From positions 153,328,107 to 153,392,106 of the forward strand of contig OY744520.1 of the NCBI GenBank assembly GCA_963556195.1: a DNA stretch of 64,000 nt. The letters are read 5' to 3'. Made by a program: the position numbers and the translations under genes. The notes beneath the pieces were generated by a model that ran no database searches, had not been told where the DNA came from, and worked only from the letters and a program-made list of their open reading frames with translations. Positions 16,804-28,100 of this stretch are shown here, piece by piece; position 1 is the first letter of the stretch, and every line of letters begins with the position of its first letter. The DNA is from Sepiola atlantica (lineage: Eukaryota > Mollusca > Cephalopoda > Sepiida > Sepiolidae).

Positions 16804-17891
16804 CCAACTCCCGGCTAGAGACCCGCCGATTCGGATTCAGGAAGACCGTCGCCAAAAGGTACGTAAGTCAGACCCGAAACCTGCCAGCTGCTTAAGTCAA
16901 GCCTGGGGGTTGGACACCTGCAAGAGAAGGGAACAAAAAGATTAATACAATGGAACCGCCCAACAGGGGCGGCCACCCAAGAGGGGTGTGAAGAGACAAA
17001 TTGCCCAACAGGGGCTAGTCTAAGGGGACAGAGAGAGTCCCCTGATGATTTAGCTTTAAACTGGGCGGGGCCCAAGTAGCTGGTCTCCTCTTAGGCAATC
17101 ACGGGTGATTGCCTAAGAGTTGCCTAGAAAAATACAAGACGAGTCAAGATTTTAAAAGGCGGGAGAAAATCAATTTATTTATCCAAATAATATACAAAAT
17201 ACATTAAATAGATGTGGCACAAGGCCAAAAGGGGGTATGGGGGGGAAAGTGGGGGTCGGGGGTCGTCCACTTGGTCTATGAATACCCTAGAAACTAGTTT
17301 CAGTCACCATAATACCACATTCACTCTATGGACTTAAGCTACTTAAAATATCCCCAGGTGTTTCAATGAATTTTATTTACAAAGATTATGTACATGTGTG
17401 ATGATGGGAGTGGGAGAACAAAAAACTAAGCCTTAAATAATCCCCCAAAAATAAATAAAAATAAAAGTGATGGTAAAAATAAAGAAACAAGGAAAATGCT
17501 AATTAAGATAAGTTAGTAGGGTCCCCCCCACCTATCTAAGGTATGAAATGCTCGCTGTCTTCCGGTAAAAACCGAAAGCAAGAGAGTCAGTTCCTAATTG
17601 GGAGTGGGCGTTTCTATGGGGGCAAAAGAAATGGAGGGATGGGTTTGTCGGGATGTGCGGTGTCCTTCAGGATAAGTACTTTTAGGGCGGGTCAGGGATA
17701 TAAAATAAATTAGGGAACGGGCATCCTGAAGGAGTTCTGACACCTAAAATAAATCTGGGGACAGAGAGCTCATTTACGCTACTAGCTAATAGGGACTGCG
17801 CCAAAGAATTTGCTGGTCAGTTTTTTTTTTTTTTTTTTAAAAAGGGGTTGTTTTTTCGACAAAGAGACTTTGAGGTCGCTGTGTGCCATGC
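16804..17891 (-). other. U3/U4 junction: 3' UTR of U4 and leader of U3
   Basis: No gene. The 3' UTR is type X, with the longest homopolymer in the window (T18, 17821-17838; an A-tract in the element RNA). The segment beside the palindrome reads tacaagacgagtcaagatttt on the plus strand, a form shared with the next three junctions. Confidence 0.75.
17088..17119. repeat. Near-palindrome, U3, centre GG
   Basis: Arms unchanged; the centre bases 17103-17104 are GG. The sequence just outside reads gttgcctagaaaa where most junctions read gttgcctgaaaa. Confidence 0.9.
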
Positions 17892-18037
17892 CTAGGCAGG
17901 GAACACGAACTCGAATCTATTCCGCGTGAACACGCATAAACTAGCGGTGTGTATCCACCTACTTTTGAAAAGTGAAGAAGGCAACCTCCTTCTATCAGAT
18001 TTGATTTTGATTTTAAGCTGGTGTTTAAAATACGAAA
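17892..18037 (-). pseudogene. Out-of-frame remnant of the U4 ORF2 C-terminus
   Basis: This stretch aligns with the last ~49 codons of the other ORF2 copies and still ends at the ancestral TAG (17892-17894). It is no longer reached in frame, because of the one-base deletion at 18062-18067. The sequence has not otherwise decayed, so the frameshift is recent or is a homopolymer sequencing error. Confidence 0.8.
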
Positions 18038-21000
18038 TCAAATCATAATAAGAAGGCGGCACCCCCCACGCCCTATCTCTAAGCGAGAAGTATACACCAC
18101 GAGTCTAGCTACGGCTAAGATCGCGAGCAAAACCATACGTTTCTCCCTGGGCCACAAGGGGTCCATGTTGAAGACAACGGATGCTAAATCCAAGCACGTC
18201 ACCCGATCGGGGGTGATGCGAGCCGTCACCTCGCCGACATACGTCCAAAATTCACGAAGTTTGGAGCAGGTGAAAAAGGCATGTTCCGCCGTTTCAATTT
18301 CATCTTCCTCGCAACGTGGGCAAAAGGGGCTGATAGCCATACCAATTTTGAATCGTATGTCATTGAGGGGTAACACATTTCGAACCAATCGCCAGGTCAG
18401 AGAGAACTCAGAATTATTGAGATAGCTCCTGCCTGGCGCCCAATTCCACTGAGAGCGAGCCTCCTCCTCCGACAATCCAAGTCGCTCCCCAAGAGGATCC
18501 GAAGCGGTCCCCACCACTAACTCCCGATAGAATGTCCTTCTAGACCGGGCGAGGTCACTGGACCCCGGCAGCACTCTGAGCGCAGCTCGGCATTCGTTGA
18601 AGAACTGCGATTGACTCCTTGGCTTACGTCGGCATTCGGCCAAGTGGTCAGGGATGAGGTTAGGAAAAGCGCTTCCAACCGCAGGGCCCCACGCAGACTC
18701 CTCTGTCAAGGTTCGGCTCAGGAATGATAACCGCTCGGCATACAAATGGCTCGCCAAGTCGGGCATTCCCAAGCCTCCCACATCAGGACGTTGAGTACAG
18801 ACCTGTCTACGGACTAGCGGCTTCCCCTTTGCCCACAAAAGCGAGAAAAGGAGACGCGTTAAAACCGCTCGGCGGTCCGCAGGCAGAGGTAGTACAGCCA
18901 ATCGGTAAAGGATGAGCGGAAAGACGTACGTGACGCACGCCTCAGCCCGACCTTTAAGGGAAAGCCCCCTTCGAAGCCAAATCCTTACAGACGCTTCGAC
19001 CTTAGACTGTACTTCCGACCAGTTCTTATCAAGCTGGAGACCGGGTCCGAACCATACGCCGAGGATCCGAACCGGGCCGTCAGTCCAGTTGAAAAGGCCC
19101 GGGAGCGCAGCCGCGCCACTCCAGGCAGCCAACCTTAGGCCATTGGATTTGCTAAGGTTGACTTTGGCCCCTGTCACTTTTTCGTACCTTCTGAGTGCCT
19201 TAGTCACCGCGAGAATGTCTCGAAAGCACGACACAAACACGGTGACATCATCGGCATACGCGGATACCCTGGCTCGCGCACCGCCAGGAAGAGCAATACC
19301 GCGTAGGGCCAGTCCAGGCTCCCCGATCCTAAGCCTGCGGAGAAAAGGCTCCAAGGCAAGGACGTAAAGCAGGGGAGACAGCGGACATCCCTGACGTACC
19401 GACCGAGAGACGGCAAAAGACTCCGATCGCATTCCATTCACTTGCACCACTGCCGTCGGCCCGCGATACAAAATGGAGATCCATCTGCGGAAGTCCGGTG
19501 TAAAACCGGAGGCCTCTAAAACAGATCCCAGGAACCGATGGTCGACCCTGTCAAAAGCTTTGGACTGATCTAAATTGATCAGCGCGGCTTCGGTGTCGTC
19601 TTCTAATCCCTCTATGATCGTGCGCATCAGATGCAAGTTGTTTTGAATCGATCTCCCCTTCACAGCATAATTCTGATCAGGTTCGACCAACTCAGCGATA
19701 ACAAGCTGCAACCGATTTGCAAGAACTTTGGCCAAAATCTTTAAATCTGTGTTTAGCAGAGTTATGGGCCTGTAATCGTCTAATTCCCCACCATCTTGGC
19801 CCTTTTTCTGAAGCAATGTGATCACTCCCTTGGTGACTTGACCGGGGATGGAACCCTGTTCAAACCAGTGATTGAAAACATTGACCAGAATAGGTACGAA
19901 GATGTGCGACAGCCTCAAGAACAATTCATAGGGCAAACCATCGAGTCCCGGCGATTTGTCGTAGCCGACCTGCTTCAGTGCAGCCAAGACCTCACACTCT
20001 GTAACGCGCCCATCACAGCTAGCCGCTCGGGCCGCCTCCAGGCGGGGCGAGCCAGCTAAATAGCTGCCAAACTCCTCGACGCGGAGTCCGGGCAGTTGGG
20101 TGAACCGTTCCATGAAATGCTCACGAAATCCCCGGCAAATCTCCCGAGCCGACACAAGGGTGTGTCCTTCCGGGTGTTTGACTTGACGAATGAGACCGAC
20201 CGAGCTGCGACGAAGTGGAGTTCTACGCTCTTGCGCGTCCACATTCACGGCTTCGTTGGACACTCTATCTAGCCTAGCTCTAACTACTTGACCTTCATAC
20301 CGCACGTTAGCCGCACGTTTCAGGTCCCCCTTAGCTAGTTCTATGCCTAGGGAATCCCCCCCAGCCACCGCCCGGGCCAGCTTAGTTTCTAAACGCTTTT
20401 CTGTTTCTGCCTTATTTAAGGCGAGGCGTTGGCTATATTGAACAGAAAAGCGCCTAATGCCAACTTTGGCGTTAACCCACCACTTACTCCCGGTTACCGC
20501 CCCCACTAATCCCTTTTGAAAGTTAAGAGATAGCTGCTCCCGGAAGTCACGTATCTCCAGTAAGGAGGTATTTAACTTCCAGTAGCTAGCTACCTTGTGT
20601 GTCTTAGGGCCTAACTCCAGACTGGCCACAAGTAGCTTGTGGTCAGAATGGCCTAACCAGTGGAACGTGGGACAAGAGATATAATCTACGTTGCCTCTTC
20701 TAATTAGCAATCTATCCAAGTAAGTACTTGAAAGGAAAGTGCCGCTAGCGAGCCACGTCCACATCTCCCGCCCTGGGTGATCGATACGAAATCTGTCGAT
20801 CAGATCGCATTGTGCCATCAGATCAGACAGACTTGTCTCACACCTATCCGACCCACTAGGTCCCCCCACCTTATCTATCCTGGGATCAAGGATGGCATTC
20901 CAATCTCCCACTAGGATTAGCCGCTCCGAACCACCGAGAAACCCCTCCAACCCTCGGAAAAAGGAAACCCTCTCACGAATGGAATTGGGCGCATAAACCG

Positions 21001-21325
21001 CGACGATTCGAAACATGGCACTATTCACGGCAACATCAGCCACGACCAGTCTGCCATCAGCATCCGCGTGAACAACGTTTACCCTTGCTAACAGAGTGCG
21101 TCTAACTAACAGCGAAACTCCCCGAGCAGAACGGTCACCAAATGCTGAAAAAACATCGAAATGTTCCGACAGCAGTCGATGATCGTCCATCGAAACATAG
21201 TGAGTTTCCTGTACCGCAGCCACATCTAATTCAAAAGCCTTGAGATCCCCCAGTATGCGGGCTGCTTTGCTTAAGGATCTCAAGCCTCTCGCGTTCAAGC
21301 TTCCTAGTTTCAAGGTCGTAGCCAT
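18038..21325 (-). CDS. ORF2 polyprotein, U4 (C-terminally frameshifted)
   Basis: About 1095 aa from the ATG at 21325. A run of seven C on the plus strand in other copies is six here (18062-18067). After ...EIGRGG the frame therefore reads CRLLIMI and stops, replacing about 55 normal residues. The endonuclease, the RT and the CX2CX9HX4C motif all lie upstream of the break and are intact. The missing tail is basic and hydrophobic, so activity may be lost or reduced (inference). A further private change is LIDRF for LVDRF in the endonuclease. The affected run is a homopolymer, so a sequencing error cannot be excluded. Confidence 0.9.
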   Translation of the reverse strand: MATTLKLGSLNARGLRSLSKAARILGDLKAFELDVAAVQETHYVSMDDHRLLSEHFDVFSAFGDRSARGVSLLVRRTLLARVNVVHADADGRLVVADVAVNSAMFRIVAVYAPNSIRERVSFFRGLEGFLGGSERLILVGDWNAILDPRIDKVGGPSGSDRCETSLSDLMAQCDLIDRFRIDHPGREMWTWLASGTFLSSTYLDRLLIRRGNVDYISCPTFHWLGHSDHKLLVASLELGPKTHKVASYWKLNTSLLEIRDFREQLSLNFQKGLVGAVTGSKWWVNAKVGIRRFSVQYSQRLALNKAETEKRLETKLARAVAGGDSLGIELAKGDLKRAANVRYEGQVVRARLDRVSNEAVNVDAQERRTPLRRSSVGLIRQVKHPEGHTLVSAREICRGFREHFMERFTQLPGLRVEEFGSYLAGSPRLEAARAASCDGRVTECEVLAALKQVGYDKSPGLDGLPYELFLRLSHIFVPILVNVFNHWFEQGSIPGQVTKGVITLLQKKGQDGGELDDYRPITLLNTDLKILAKVLANRLQLVIAELVEPDQNYAVKGRSIQNNLHLMRTIIEGLEDDTEAALINLDQSKAFDRVDHRFLGSVLEASGFTPDFRRWISILYRGPTAVVQVNGMRSESFAVSRSVRQGCPLSPLLYVLALEPFLRRLRIGEPGLALRGIALPGGARARVSAYADDVTVFVSCFRDILAVTKALRRYEKVTGAKVNLSKSNGLRLAAWSGAAALPGLFNWTDGPVRILGVWFGPGLQLDKNWSEVQSKVEASVRIWLRRGLSLKGRAEACVTYVFPLILYRLAVLPLPADRRAVLTRLLFSLLWAKGKPLVRRQVCTQRPDVGGLGMPDLASHLYAERLSFLSRTLTEESAWGPAVGSAFPNLIPDHLAECRRKPRSQSQFFNECRAALRVLPGSSDLARSRRTFYRELVVGTASDPLGERLGLSEEEARSQWNWAPGRSYLNNSEFSLTWRLVRNVLPLNDIRFKIGMAISPFCPRCEEDEIETAEHAFFTCSKLREFWTYVGEVTARITPDRVTCLDLASVVFNMDPLWPREKRMVLLAILAVARLVVYTSRLEIGRGGCRLLIMI

Positions 21326-21329
21326 TGCA

Positions 21330-24032
21330 CTAGTCAGTGTCAATCAGCGGCCTAAAGTCTTTGTCAGTGAGGATGCCGACGGCATGCCCGATATTGCCAG
21401 TGAGCAATTCTGACGACGCGCGGCCGTCTCGGGAGATGCCCCCGACATCCAGGGGGAAGGTTAACTTTAAAGCTCTATAAAAACAAGGGTGGACGTAAAT
21501 GGGGATCCTCCCTTCACATTTATCCCTCAGATCGTCGAGGGAGTCGTGCCCTTCTTCCACCAACGTTAGACCCAGGATCGCATCCTTTGCTGCTTCTATC
21601 ATTCGCCACATGGATTTCGTGCGGCGAATTTTCGTCTTCCTGACGAACGTGATCAGCAAAGGAGCATCGGGGAAGTTGGACGGGTTGGTAATGTCCAGAC
21701 CCTGGGTCTTCGTAAGGAGCTGCAGCGGTTTGATGGCACCTCTCTGCTGCGGCGTAAGCTCGGCAGCGGCGTGGTGCAGATCTGCATTGCAGATGAGGTC
21801 CCCTGGCAGGAAGGGGAGCTTTCTCGTCTTCTCCTTTCTTGTAGGAGAGGGCGACGCTTTTTGTTTCTTGGCCTGTTTGGCCACATTGGGAGTTTTGGAC
21901 CCCGACTCTTCCTTTTGAGACAGAGAGCGGGAACTAGCTGGGGGAGTTTCAGTGGGGGAAGGGGATTTCTGCTCAGTGGTGGGTTTAGGTTTTGGGGATT
22001 CGGGGGACTGAGCAGGAGAGATAGTCATCTCTACGGACATTGGGGCGGGGGATTGGGGCCCAGCCTCTTTTGATAGTGAAACGGCACGTTTGGCCACTTT
22101 TCTGTCCCGGGTGAACTTTTTCTCTGTCTCTCGAGCCGGGGCCGGGCAAGCGTCACCCTCCATCTTCTCCCCTTCCGAGTCGGACGATGATGATGTTGAT
22201 GAAGGTAGTGACAGGGGAGCCTCTGTCTTCCGTTTGGTGGCCGCTGCCGTGCCAGATGTTTGCTGCGGCTCCTTATCGGTGGGCATATCCTCGCTCATTG
22301 ACTTGGCGGGACCCCGCATCCCTTTTACTTCAGAGGGCTGCACTTTGGAGGAGGGCTTCTGTGGTTTGTTCTTTCGGACCACTGGGGTGAAACCCTCCTC
22401 GTCCTTTCCGGTTTTAGGAGCTGCTGATGCCGCTGGACCTCCCGGGGCTGCGGCAGAAGGGGTCTTCTTGATTGGCGCCTTTTTTGGGCAGTCTTTCGCC
22501 ATATGCCCCTTCTGCTCGCAGTGCCAGCAATGTGGCCTCCTGCCCTCGACGATGATAGACATCGACCAGGAGTCGCACTTGAGCAGTGGCGGTATCTTGT
22601 TGAAGCCATCCCGGTCCAAACGCATTTTAATTTTGTAGTCCCCTACCATTAGGTTATGGGGACCGCGGACCGGGATTATGGCTTCGACGTCCCCATATTG
22701 ACTCATCACTGCACCTAGTTGCTCCGAGTCAATATAGCAGGGGACGCCGAGGACAGTGACTAGTGTCCTCCTCCTGCTCAAGTACTCCGGCCTGAGGATC
22801 AGATGTTTATGCCTCAGGTCGGCCCTGGCCAACTTTTCTGCTTCTTGTTCCGAGGGGAGTAACAAGTCCCAGGTCGCGAAACCACGACGGCAAATGTATG
22901 TCGCCGGGACTTTTAGGGACCATAGGATTTCCCCTACTGTCTCGATTTGGAGCCCAGCCAGCCCTTTGGTTCTGGAGTCGATGGTGACTAGCGAAACAAT
23001 TCGCTTCGCTAGCCGTTCCACCGCTCCTGGCGCTGCTTGGATAACGCTACCGTCGGTTAGTTCCTTGTACTTAGACTCGAACAGCCGACGGTATTCTGAC
23101 GGGCTTCTTTGCGACTGGGGTCCCCACTGGTCTTTAGGTGATTGGGCAGGAGAGTTGGTTTGCGCCGGAGTTGTAGGTGTTACAGCCTTCGTCGGCGACG
23201 GCGTCTTCTGCCCGGGAGGTATCGCCCATGAATTGGGTGTCTCCGCTGGTGTTGATGAGAGGGACGGCCACTCCTTTGGAGCTGTTTCCGGCGTTGTTGC
23301 CGGCGGAGTGGCCGCCTTGGTTCCTCTCTTGCCAGCGACATCCGCTGCTCCTTTCTTTGGTACAGTATGTGCCGCCCTCATCTTCCTCGGCCTGGACTGC
23401 CGCATGTTAGTCTGGGCCGGAACGTCTGGAGTCAGCTGCAGAACTTCCATGCTGCCGTCTCTGCTACTGCCACGACTGCTCACAGGGCTGTGGTCGCTGC
23501 AGACACTGCTGTCGCTGCAAATGCTGCTGTCACTTCCAAAGAGTTCTTGGGTGAGGTTGCGGCATTGAGCAGAGTCCCTGTCAATGTGGGCTGGCGGCTG
23601 ATCTGGGTCGGTGGCCCCTTCTTTGTGGGACTCCACCGACCGGGTCGCTCTTACTCCTGGAGGCAGGCGGCCTTTTCGCCTACTACCAGGCGGGCTGACG
23701 GTTGAAGCCCGGCGAGCGATTGGTACAGTGGGGAGTCGTTCCCACCGACCCAGATCACCTCTAGGATCTGAGCTATCCTGGGTGGAGCTGCCGGGGACAG
23801 CAGCGTGCAAGCTAACAGGGCTCCCGCCTAAGGCGGCAGACCCTGATCTACTTTCAGTGCTGGGAGCGGCACTGGCGGACGTACTGGGCACGACGCCTAT
23901 GGCGGCGTGACCGTCCTGCTGTTTGAGGTCTGCTCCCTCCCCGACCTGAGACCGTCGCCTCAGTTCGGAAAAGGAGCCCGGGCTAGACAAAGACTCTGCA
24001 GCAGAGCCCGGACCACTCCTCCCCTCTTCCAT
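21330..24032 (-). CDS. ORF1 protein, U4
   Basis: 900 aa, intact. Private variants are RDGSME for RDSSME (~193), SLSQKEES for SLSRKEES (~706) and GLDITNP for GLDTTNP (~781). It shares VIQAAP (~332) and Cys at ~629 with U6. RRM-like region and knuckle (Cys502, Cys505, His510, Cys515) are unchanged. Confidence 0.93.
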   Translation of the reverse strand: MEEGRSGPGSAAESLSSPGSFSELRRRSQVGEGADLKQQDGHAAIGVVPSTSASAAPSTESRSGSAALGGSPVSLHAAVPGSSTQDSSDPRGDLGRWERLPTVPIARRASTVSPPGSRRKGRLPPGVRATRSVESHKEGATDPDQPPAHIDRDSAQCRNLTQELFGSDSSICSDSSVCSDHSPVSSRGSSRDGSMEVLQLTPDVPAQTNMRQSRPRKMRAAHTVPKKGAADVAGKRGTKAATPPATTPETAPKEWPSLSSTPAETPNSWAIPPGQKTPSPTKAVTPTTPAQTNSPAQSPKDQWGPQSQRSPSEYRRLFESKYKELTDGSVIQAAPGAVERLAKRIVSLVTIDSRTKGLAGLQIETVGEILWSLKVPATYICRRGFATWDLLLPSEQEAEKLARADLRHKHLILRPEYLSRRRTLVTVLGVPCYIDSEQLGAVMSQYGDVEAIIPVRGPHNLMVGDYKIKMRLDRDGFNKIPPLLKCDSWSMSIIVEGRRPHCWHCEQKGHMAKDCPKKAPIKKTPSAAAPGGPAASAAPKTGKDEEGFTPVVRKNKPQKPSSKVQPSEVKGMRGPAKSMSEDMPTDKEPQQTSGTAAATKRKTEAPLSLPSSTSSSSDSEGEKMEGDACPAPARETEKKFTRDRKVAKRAVSLSKEAGPQSPAPMSVEMTISPAQSPESPKPKPTTEQKSPSPTETPPASSRSLSQKEESGSKTPNVAKQAKKQKASPSPTRKEKTRKLPFLPGDLICNADLHHAAAELTPQQRGAIKPLQLLTKTQGLDITNPSNFPDAPLLITFVRKTKIRRTKSMWRMIEAAKDAILGLTLVEEGHDSLDDLRDKCEGRIPIYVHPCFYRALKLTFPLDVGGISRDGRASSELLTGNIGHAVGILTDKDFRPLIDTD

Positions 24033-25105
24033 CCAACTCCCGGCTAGAGACCCGCCGATTCGGATTCAGGAAGACCGTCGCCAAAAGGTACGTAAGTCAG
24101 ACCCGAAACCTGCCAGCTGCTTAAGTCAAGCCTGGGGGTTGGACACCTGCAAGAGAAGGGAACAAAAAGATTAATACAATGGAACCGCCCAACAGGGGCG
24201 GCCACCCAAGAGGGGTGTGAAGAGACAAATTGCCCAACAGGGGCTAGTCTAAGGGGACAGAGAGAGTCCCCTGATGATTTAGCTTTAAACTGGGCGGGGC
24301 CCAAGTAGCTGGTCTCCTCTTAGGCAATCACGGGTGATTGCCTAAGAGTTGCCTAGAAAAATACAAGACGAGTCAAGATTTTAAAAGGCGGGAGAAAATC
24401 AATTTATTTATCCAAAAATTTGTACATAAATAATCAGATGTGGCACAAGGCCAAAAAGGGGTATGGGGGGGAAGATGGGGGTCGGGGGTCGTCCACTTGG
24501 TCTATGAATACCCTAAAAACTAGTTTCAGTCACCACAATACCACATTCACTCTATGGACTTAAGCTACTTAAAATATCCCCAGGTGTTTCAATGAATTTT
24601 ATTTACAATAGATATTTACATGTGTGATGATGGGAGTGGGAGAACAAAAAACTAAGCCTTAAATAATCCCCCAAAAATAAATAAAAATAAAAGTGATGAT
24701 AAAAATAAAGAACCAAAGAAAATGCTAATTAAGGTGTGTTAGTAAGGTACCCCCCATCCTATCTAGAGTATGAGCTGCTCGCTGTCTTCTGGTACAGACC
24801 GAAAGCAAGAGAGTAAGCTCCTAATTGGGAGTGGGCGTTTCTATGGGGGCAAAAGAAATGGAGGGATGGGTTTGTCGGGATGTGCGGTGTCCTTCAGGAT
24901 AAGAACTATTATGGCGGGTCGGGGATATAAAATAAATTAGGGAGCGGGCATCCTGAAGGAGTTCTGACACCTAAAATAAAGCTGGGGGCAAAGAGCTCAT
25001 TTACGCTACTAGCTAATAGGGACTGCGCCCAAAATTTACTGGTCAGTTTTTAAGGGGATTTTTTTTTTTTCGACAAAGATGCTTTAAGGTCGCTGTGTGC
25101 CATGC
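24033..25105 (-). other. U4/U5 junction: 3' UTR of U5 and leader of U4
   Basis: No gene. The 3' UTR is type Y but the A-rich patch after ORF2 is an uninterrupted T12 on the plus strand (25059-25070). The leader matches the common form. Confidence 0.75.
24317..24348. repeat. Near-palindrome, U4, centre GG
   Basis: Arms unchanged. It shares both the GG centre and the cctagaaaa flank with U3, although the 3' UTRs beyond differ in type (X beside U3, Y here). Confidence 0.9.
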
Positions 25106-28100
25106 CTAGGCAGGGAACACGAACTCGAATCTATTCCGCGTGAACACGCATAAACTAGCGGTGTGTATCCACCTACTTTTGAAAAGTGAAGAAGGCAACC
25201 TCCTTCTATCAGATTTGATTTTGATTTTAAGCTGGTGTTTAAAATACGAAATCAAATCATAATAAGAAGGCGGCACCCCCCCACGCCCTATCTCTAAGCG
25301 AGAAGTATACACCACGAGTCTAGCTACGGCTAAGATCGCGAGCAAAACCATACGTTTCTCCCTGGGCCACAAGGGGTCCATGTTGAAGACAACGGATGCT
25401 AAATCCAAGCACGTCACCCGATCGGGGGTGATGCGAGCCGTCACCTCGCCGACATACGTCCAAAATTCACGAAGTTTGGAGCAGGTGAAAAAGGCATGTT
25501 CCGCCGTTTCAATTTCATCTTCCTCGCAACGTGGGCAAAAGGGGCTGATAGCCATACCAATTTTGAATCGTATGTCATTGAGGGGTAACACATTTCGAAC
25601 CAATCGCCAGGTCAGAGAGAACTCAGAATTATTGAGATAGCTCCTGCCTGGCGCCCAATTCCACTGAGAGCGAGCCTCCTCCTCCGACAATCCAAGTCGC
25701 TCCCCAAGAGGATCCGAAGCGGTCCCCACCACTAACTCCCGATAGAATGTCCTTCTAGACCGGGCGAGGTCACTGGACCCCGGCAGCACTCTGAGCGCAG
25801 CTCGGCATTCGTTGAAGAACTGCGATTGACTCCTTGGCTTACGTCGGCATTCGGCCAAGTGGTCAGGGATGAGGTTAGGAAAAGCGCTTCCAACCGCAGG
25901 GCCCCACGCAGACTCCTCTGTCAAGGTTCGGCTCAGGAATGATAACCGCTCGGCATACAAATGGCTCGCCAAGTCGGGCATTCCCAAGCCTCCCACATCA
26001 GGACGTTGAGTACAGACCTGTCTACGGACTAGCGGCTTCCCCTTTGCCCACAAAAGCGAGAAAAGGAGACGCGTCAAAACCGCTCGGCGGTCCGCAGGCA
26101 GAGGTAGTACAGCCAATCGGTAAAGGATGAGCGGAAAGACGTACGTGACGCACGCCTCAGCCCGACCTTTAAGGGAAAGCCCCCTTCGAAGCCAAATCCT
26201 TACAGACGCTTCGACCTTAGACTGTACTTCCGACCAGTTCTTATCAAGCTGGAGACCGGGTCCGAACCATACGCCGAGGATCCGAACCGGGCCGTCAGTC
26301 CAGTTGAAAAGGCCCGGGAGCGCAGCCGCGCCACTCCAGGCAGCCAACCTTAGGCCATTGGATTTGCTAAGGTTGACTTTGGCCCCTGTCACTTTTTCGT
26401 ACCTTCTGAGTGCCTTAGTCACCGCGAGAATGTCTCGAAAGCACGACACAAACACGGTGACATCATCGGCATACGCGGATACCCTGGCTCGCGCACCGCC
26501 AGGAAGAGCAATACCGCGTAGGGCCAGTCCAGGCTCCCCGATCCTAAGCCTGCGGAGAAAAGGCTCCAAGGCAAGGACGTAAAGCAGGGGAGACAGCGGA
26601 CATCCCTGACGTACCGACCGAGAGACGGCAAAAGACTCCGATCGCATTCCATTCACTTGCACCACTGCCGTCGGCCCGCGATACAAAATGGAGATCCATC
26701 TGCGGAAGTCCGGTGTAAAACCGGAGGCCTCTAAAACAGATCCCAGGAACCGATGGTCGACCCTGTCAAAAGCTTTGGACTGATCTAAATTGATCAGCGC
26801 GGCTTCGGTGTCGTCTTCTAATCCCTCTATGATCGTGCGCATCAGATGCAAGTTGTTTTGAATCGATCTCCCCTTCACAGCATAATTCTGATCAGGTTCG
26901 ACCAACTCAGCGATAACAAGCTGCAACCGATTTGCAAGAACTTTGGCCAAAATCTTTAAATCTGTGTTTAGCAGAGTTATGGGCCTGTAATCGTCTAATT
27001 CCCCACCATCTTGGCCCTTTTTCTGAAGCAATGTGATCACTCCCTTGGTGACTTGACCGGGGATGGAACCCTGTTCAAACCAGTGATTGAAAACATTGAC
27101 CAGAATAGGTACGAAGATGTGCGACAGCCTCAAGAACAATTCATAGGGCAAACCATCGAGTCCCGGCGATTTGTCGTAGCCGACCTGCTTCAGTGCAGCC
27201 AAGACCTCACACTCTGTAACGCGCCCATCACAGCTAGCCGCTCGGGCCGCCTCCAGGCGGGGCGAGCCAGCTAAATAGCTGCCAAACTCCTCGACGCGGA
27301 GTCCGGGCAGTTGGGTGAACCGTTCCATGAAATGCTCACGAAATCCCCGGCAAATCTCCCGAGCCGACACAAGGGTGTGTCCTTCCGGGTGTTTGACTTG
27401 ACGAATGAGACCGACCGAGCTGCGACGAAGTGGAGTTCTACGCTCTTGCGCGTCCACATTCACGGCTTCGTTGGACACTCTATCTAGCCTAGCTCTAACT
27501 ACTTGACCTTCATACCGCACGTTAGCCGCACGTTTCAGGTCCCCCTTAGCTAGTTCTATGCCTAGGGAATCCCCCCCAGCCACCGCCCGGGCCAGCTTAG
27601 TTTCTAAACGCTTTTCTGTTTCTGCCTTATTTAAGGCGAGGCGTTGGCTATATTGAACAGAAAAGCGCCTAATGCCAACTTTGGCGTTAACCCACCACTT
27701 ACTCCCGGTTACCGCCCCCACTAATCCCTTTTGAAAGTTAAGAGATAGCTGCTCCCGGAAGTCACGTATCTCCAGTAAGGAGGTATTTAACTTCCAGTAG
27801 CTAGCTACCTTGTGTGTCTTAGGGCCTAACTCCAGACTGGCCACAAGTAGCTTGTGGTCAGAATGGCCTAACCAGTGGAACGTGGGACAAGAGATATAAT
27901 CTACGTTGCCTCTTCTAATTAGCAATCTATCCAAGTAAGTACTTGAAAGGAAAGTGCCGCTAGCGAGCCACGTCCACATCTCCCGCCCTGGGTGATCGAT
28001 ACGAAATCTGTCGACCAGATCGCATTGTGCCATCAGATCAGACAGACTTGTCTCACACCTATCCGACCCACTAGGTCCCCCCACCTTATCTATCCTGGGA

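Larger units (their letters stand above)
9905..17119 (-). mobile_element. LINE unit U3 (complete)
   Basis: Complete unit, 7215 bp. ORF1 is open; ORF2 is open and of type B in its 5' third, a haplotype shared with U7 and U10. The 3' UTR is type Y (aaaatttgtacataaa patch on the plus strand). The ORF1/ORF2 spacer reads TGCG, where the other units read TGCA. Confidence 0.93.
17120..24348 (-). mobile_element. LINE unit U4 (complete, ORF2 frameshifted near its end)
   Basis: The longest unit, 7229 bp. Most of the excess comes from expansion of the A-tract (T18 on the plus strand at 17821-17838) shortly after ORF2. ORF1 is open. ORF2 loses one base of a seven-base run near its C-terminus. The 3' UTR is type X and the palindrome centre is GG. 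Confidence 0.93.
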
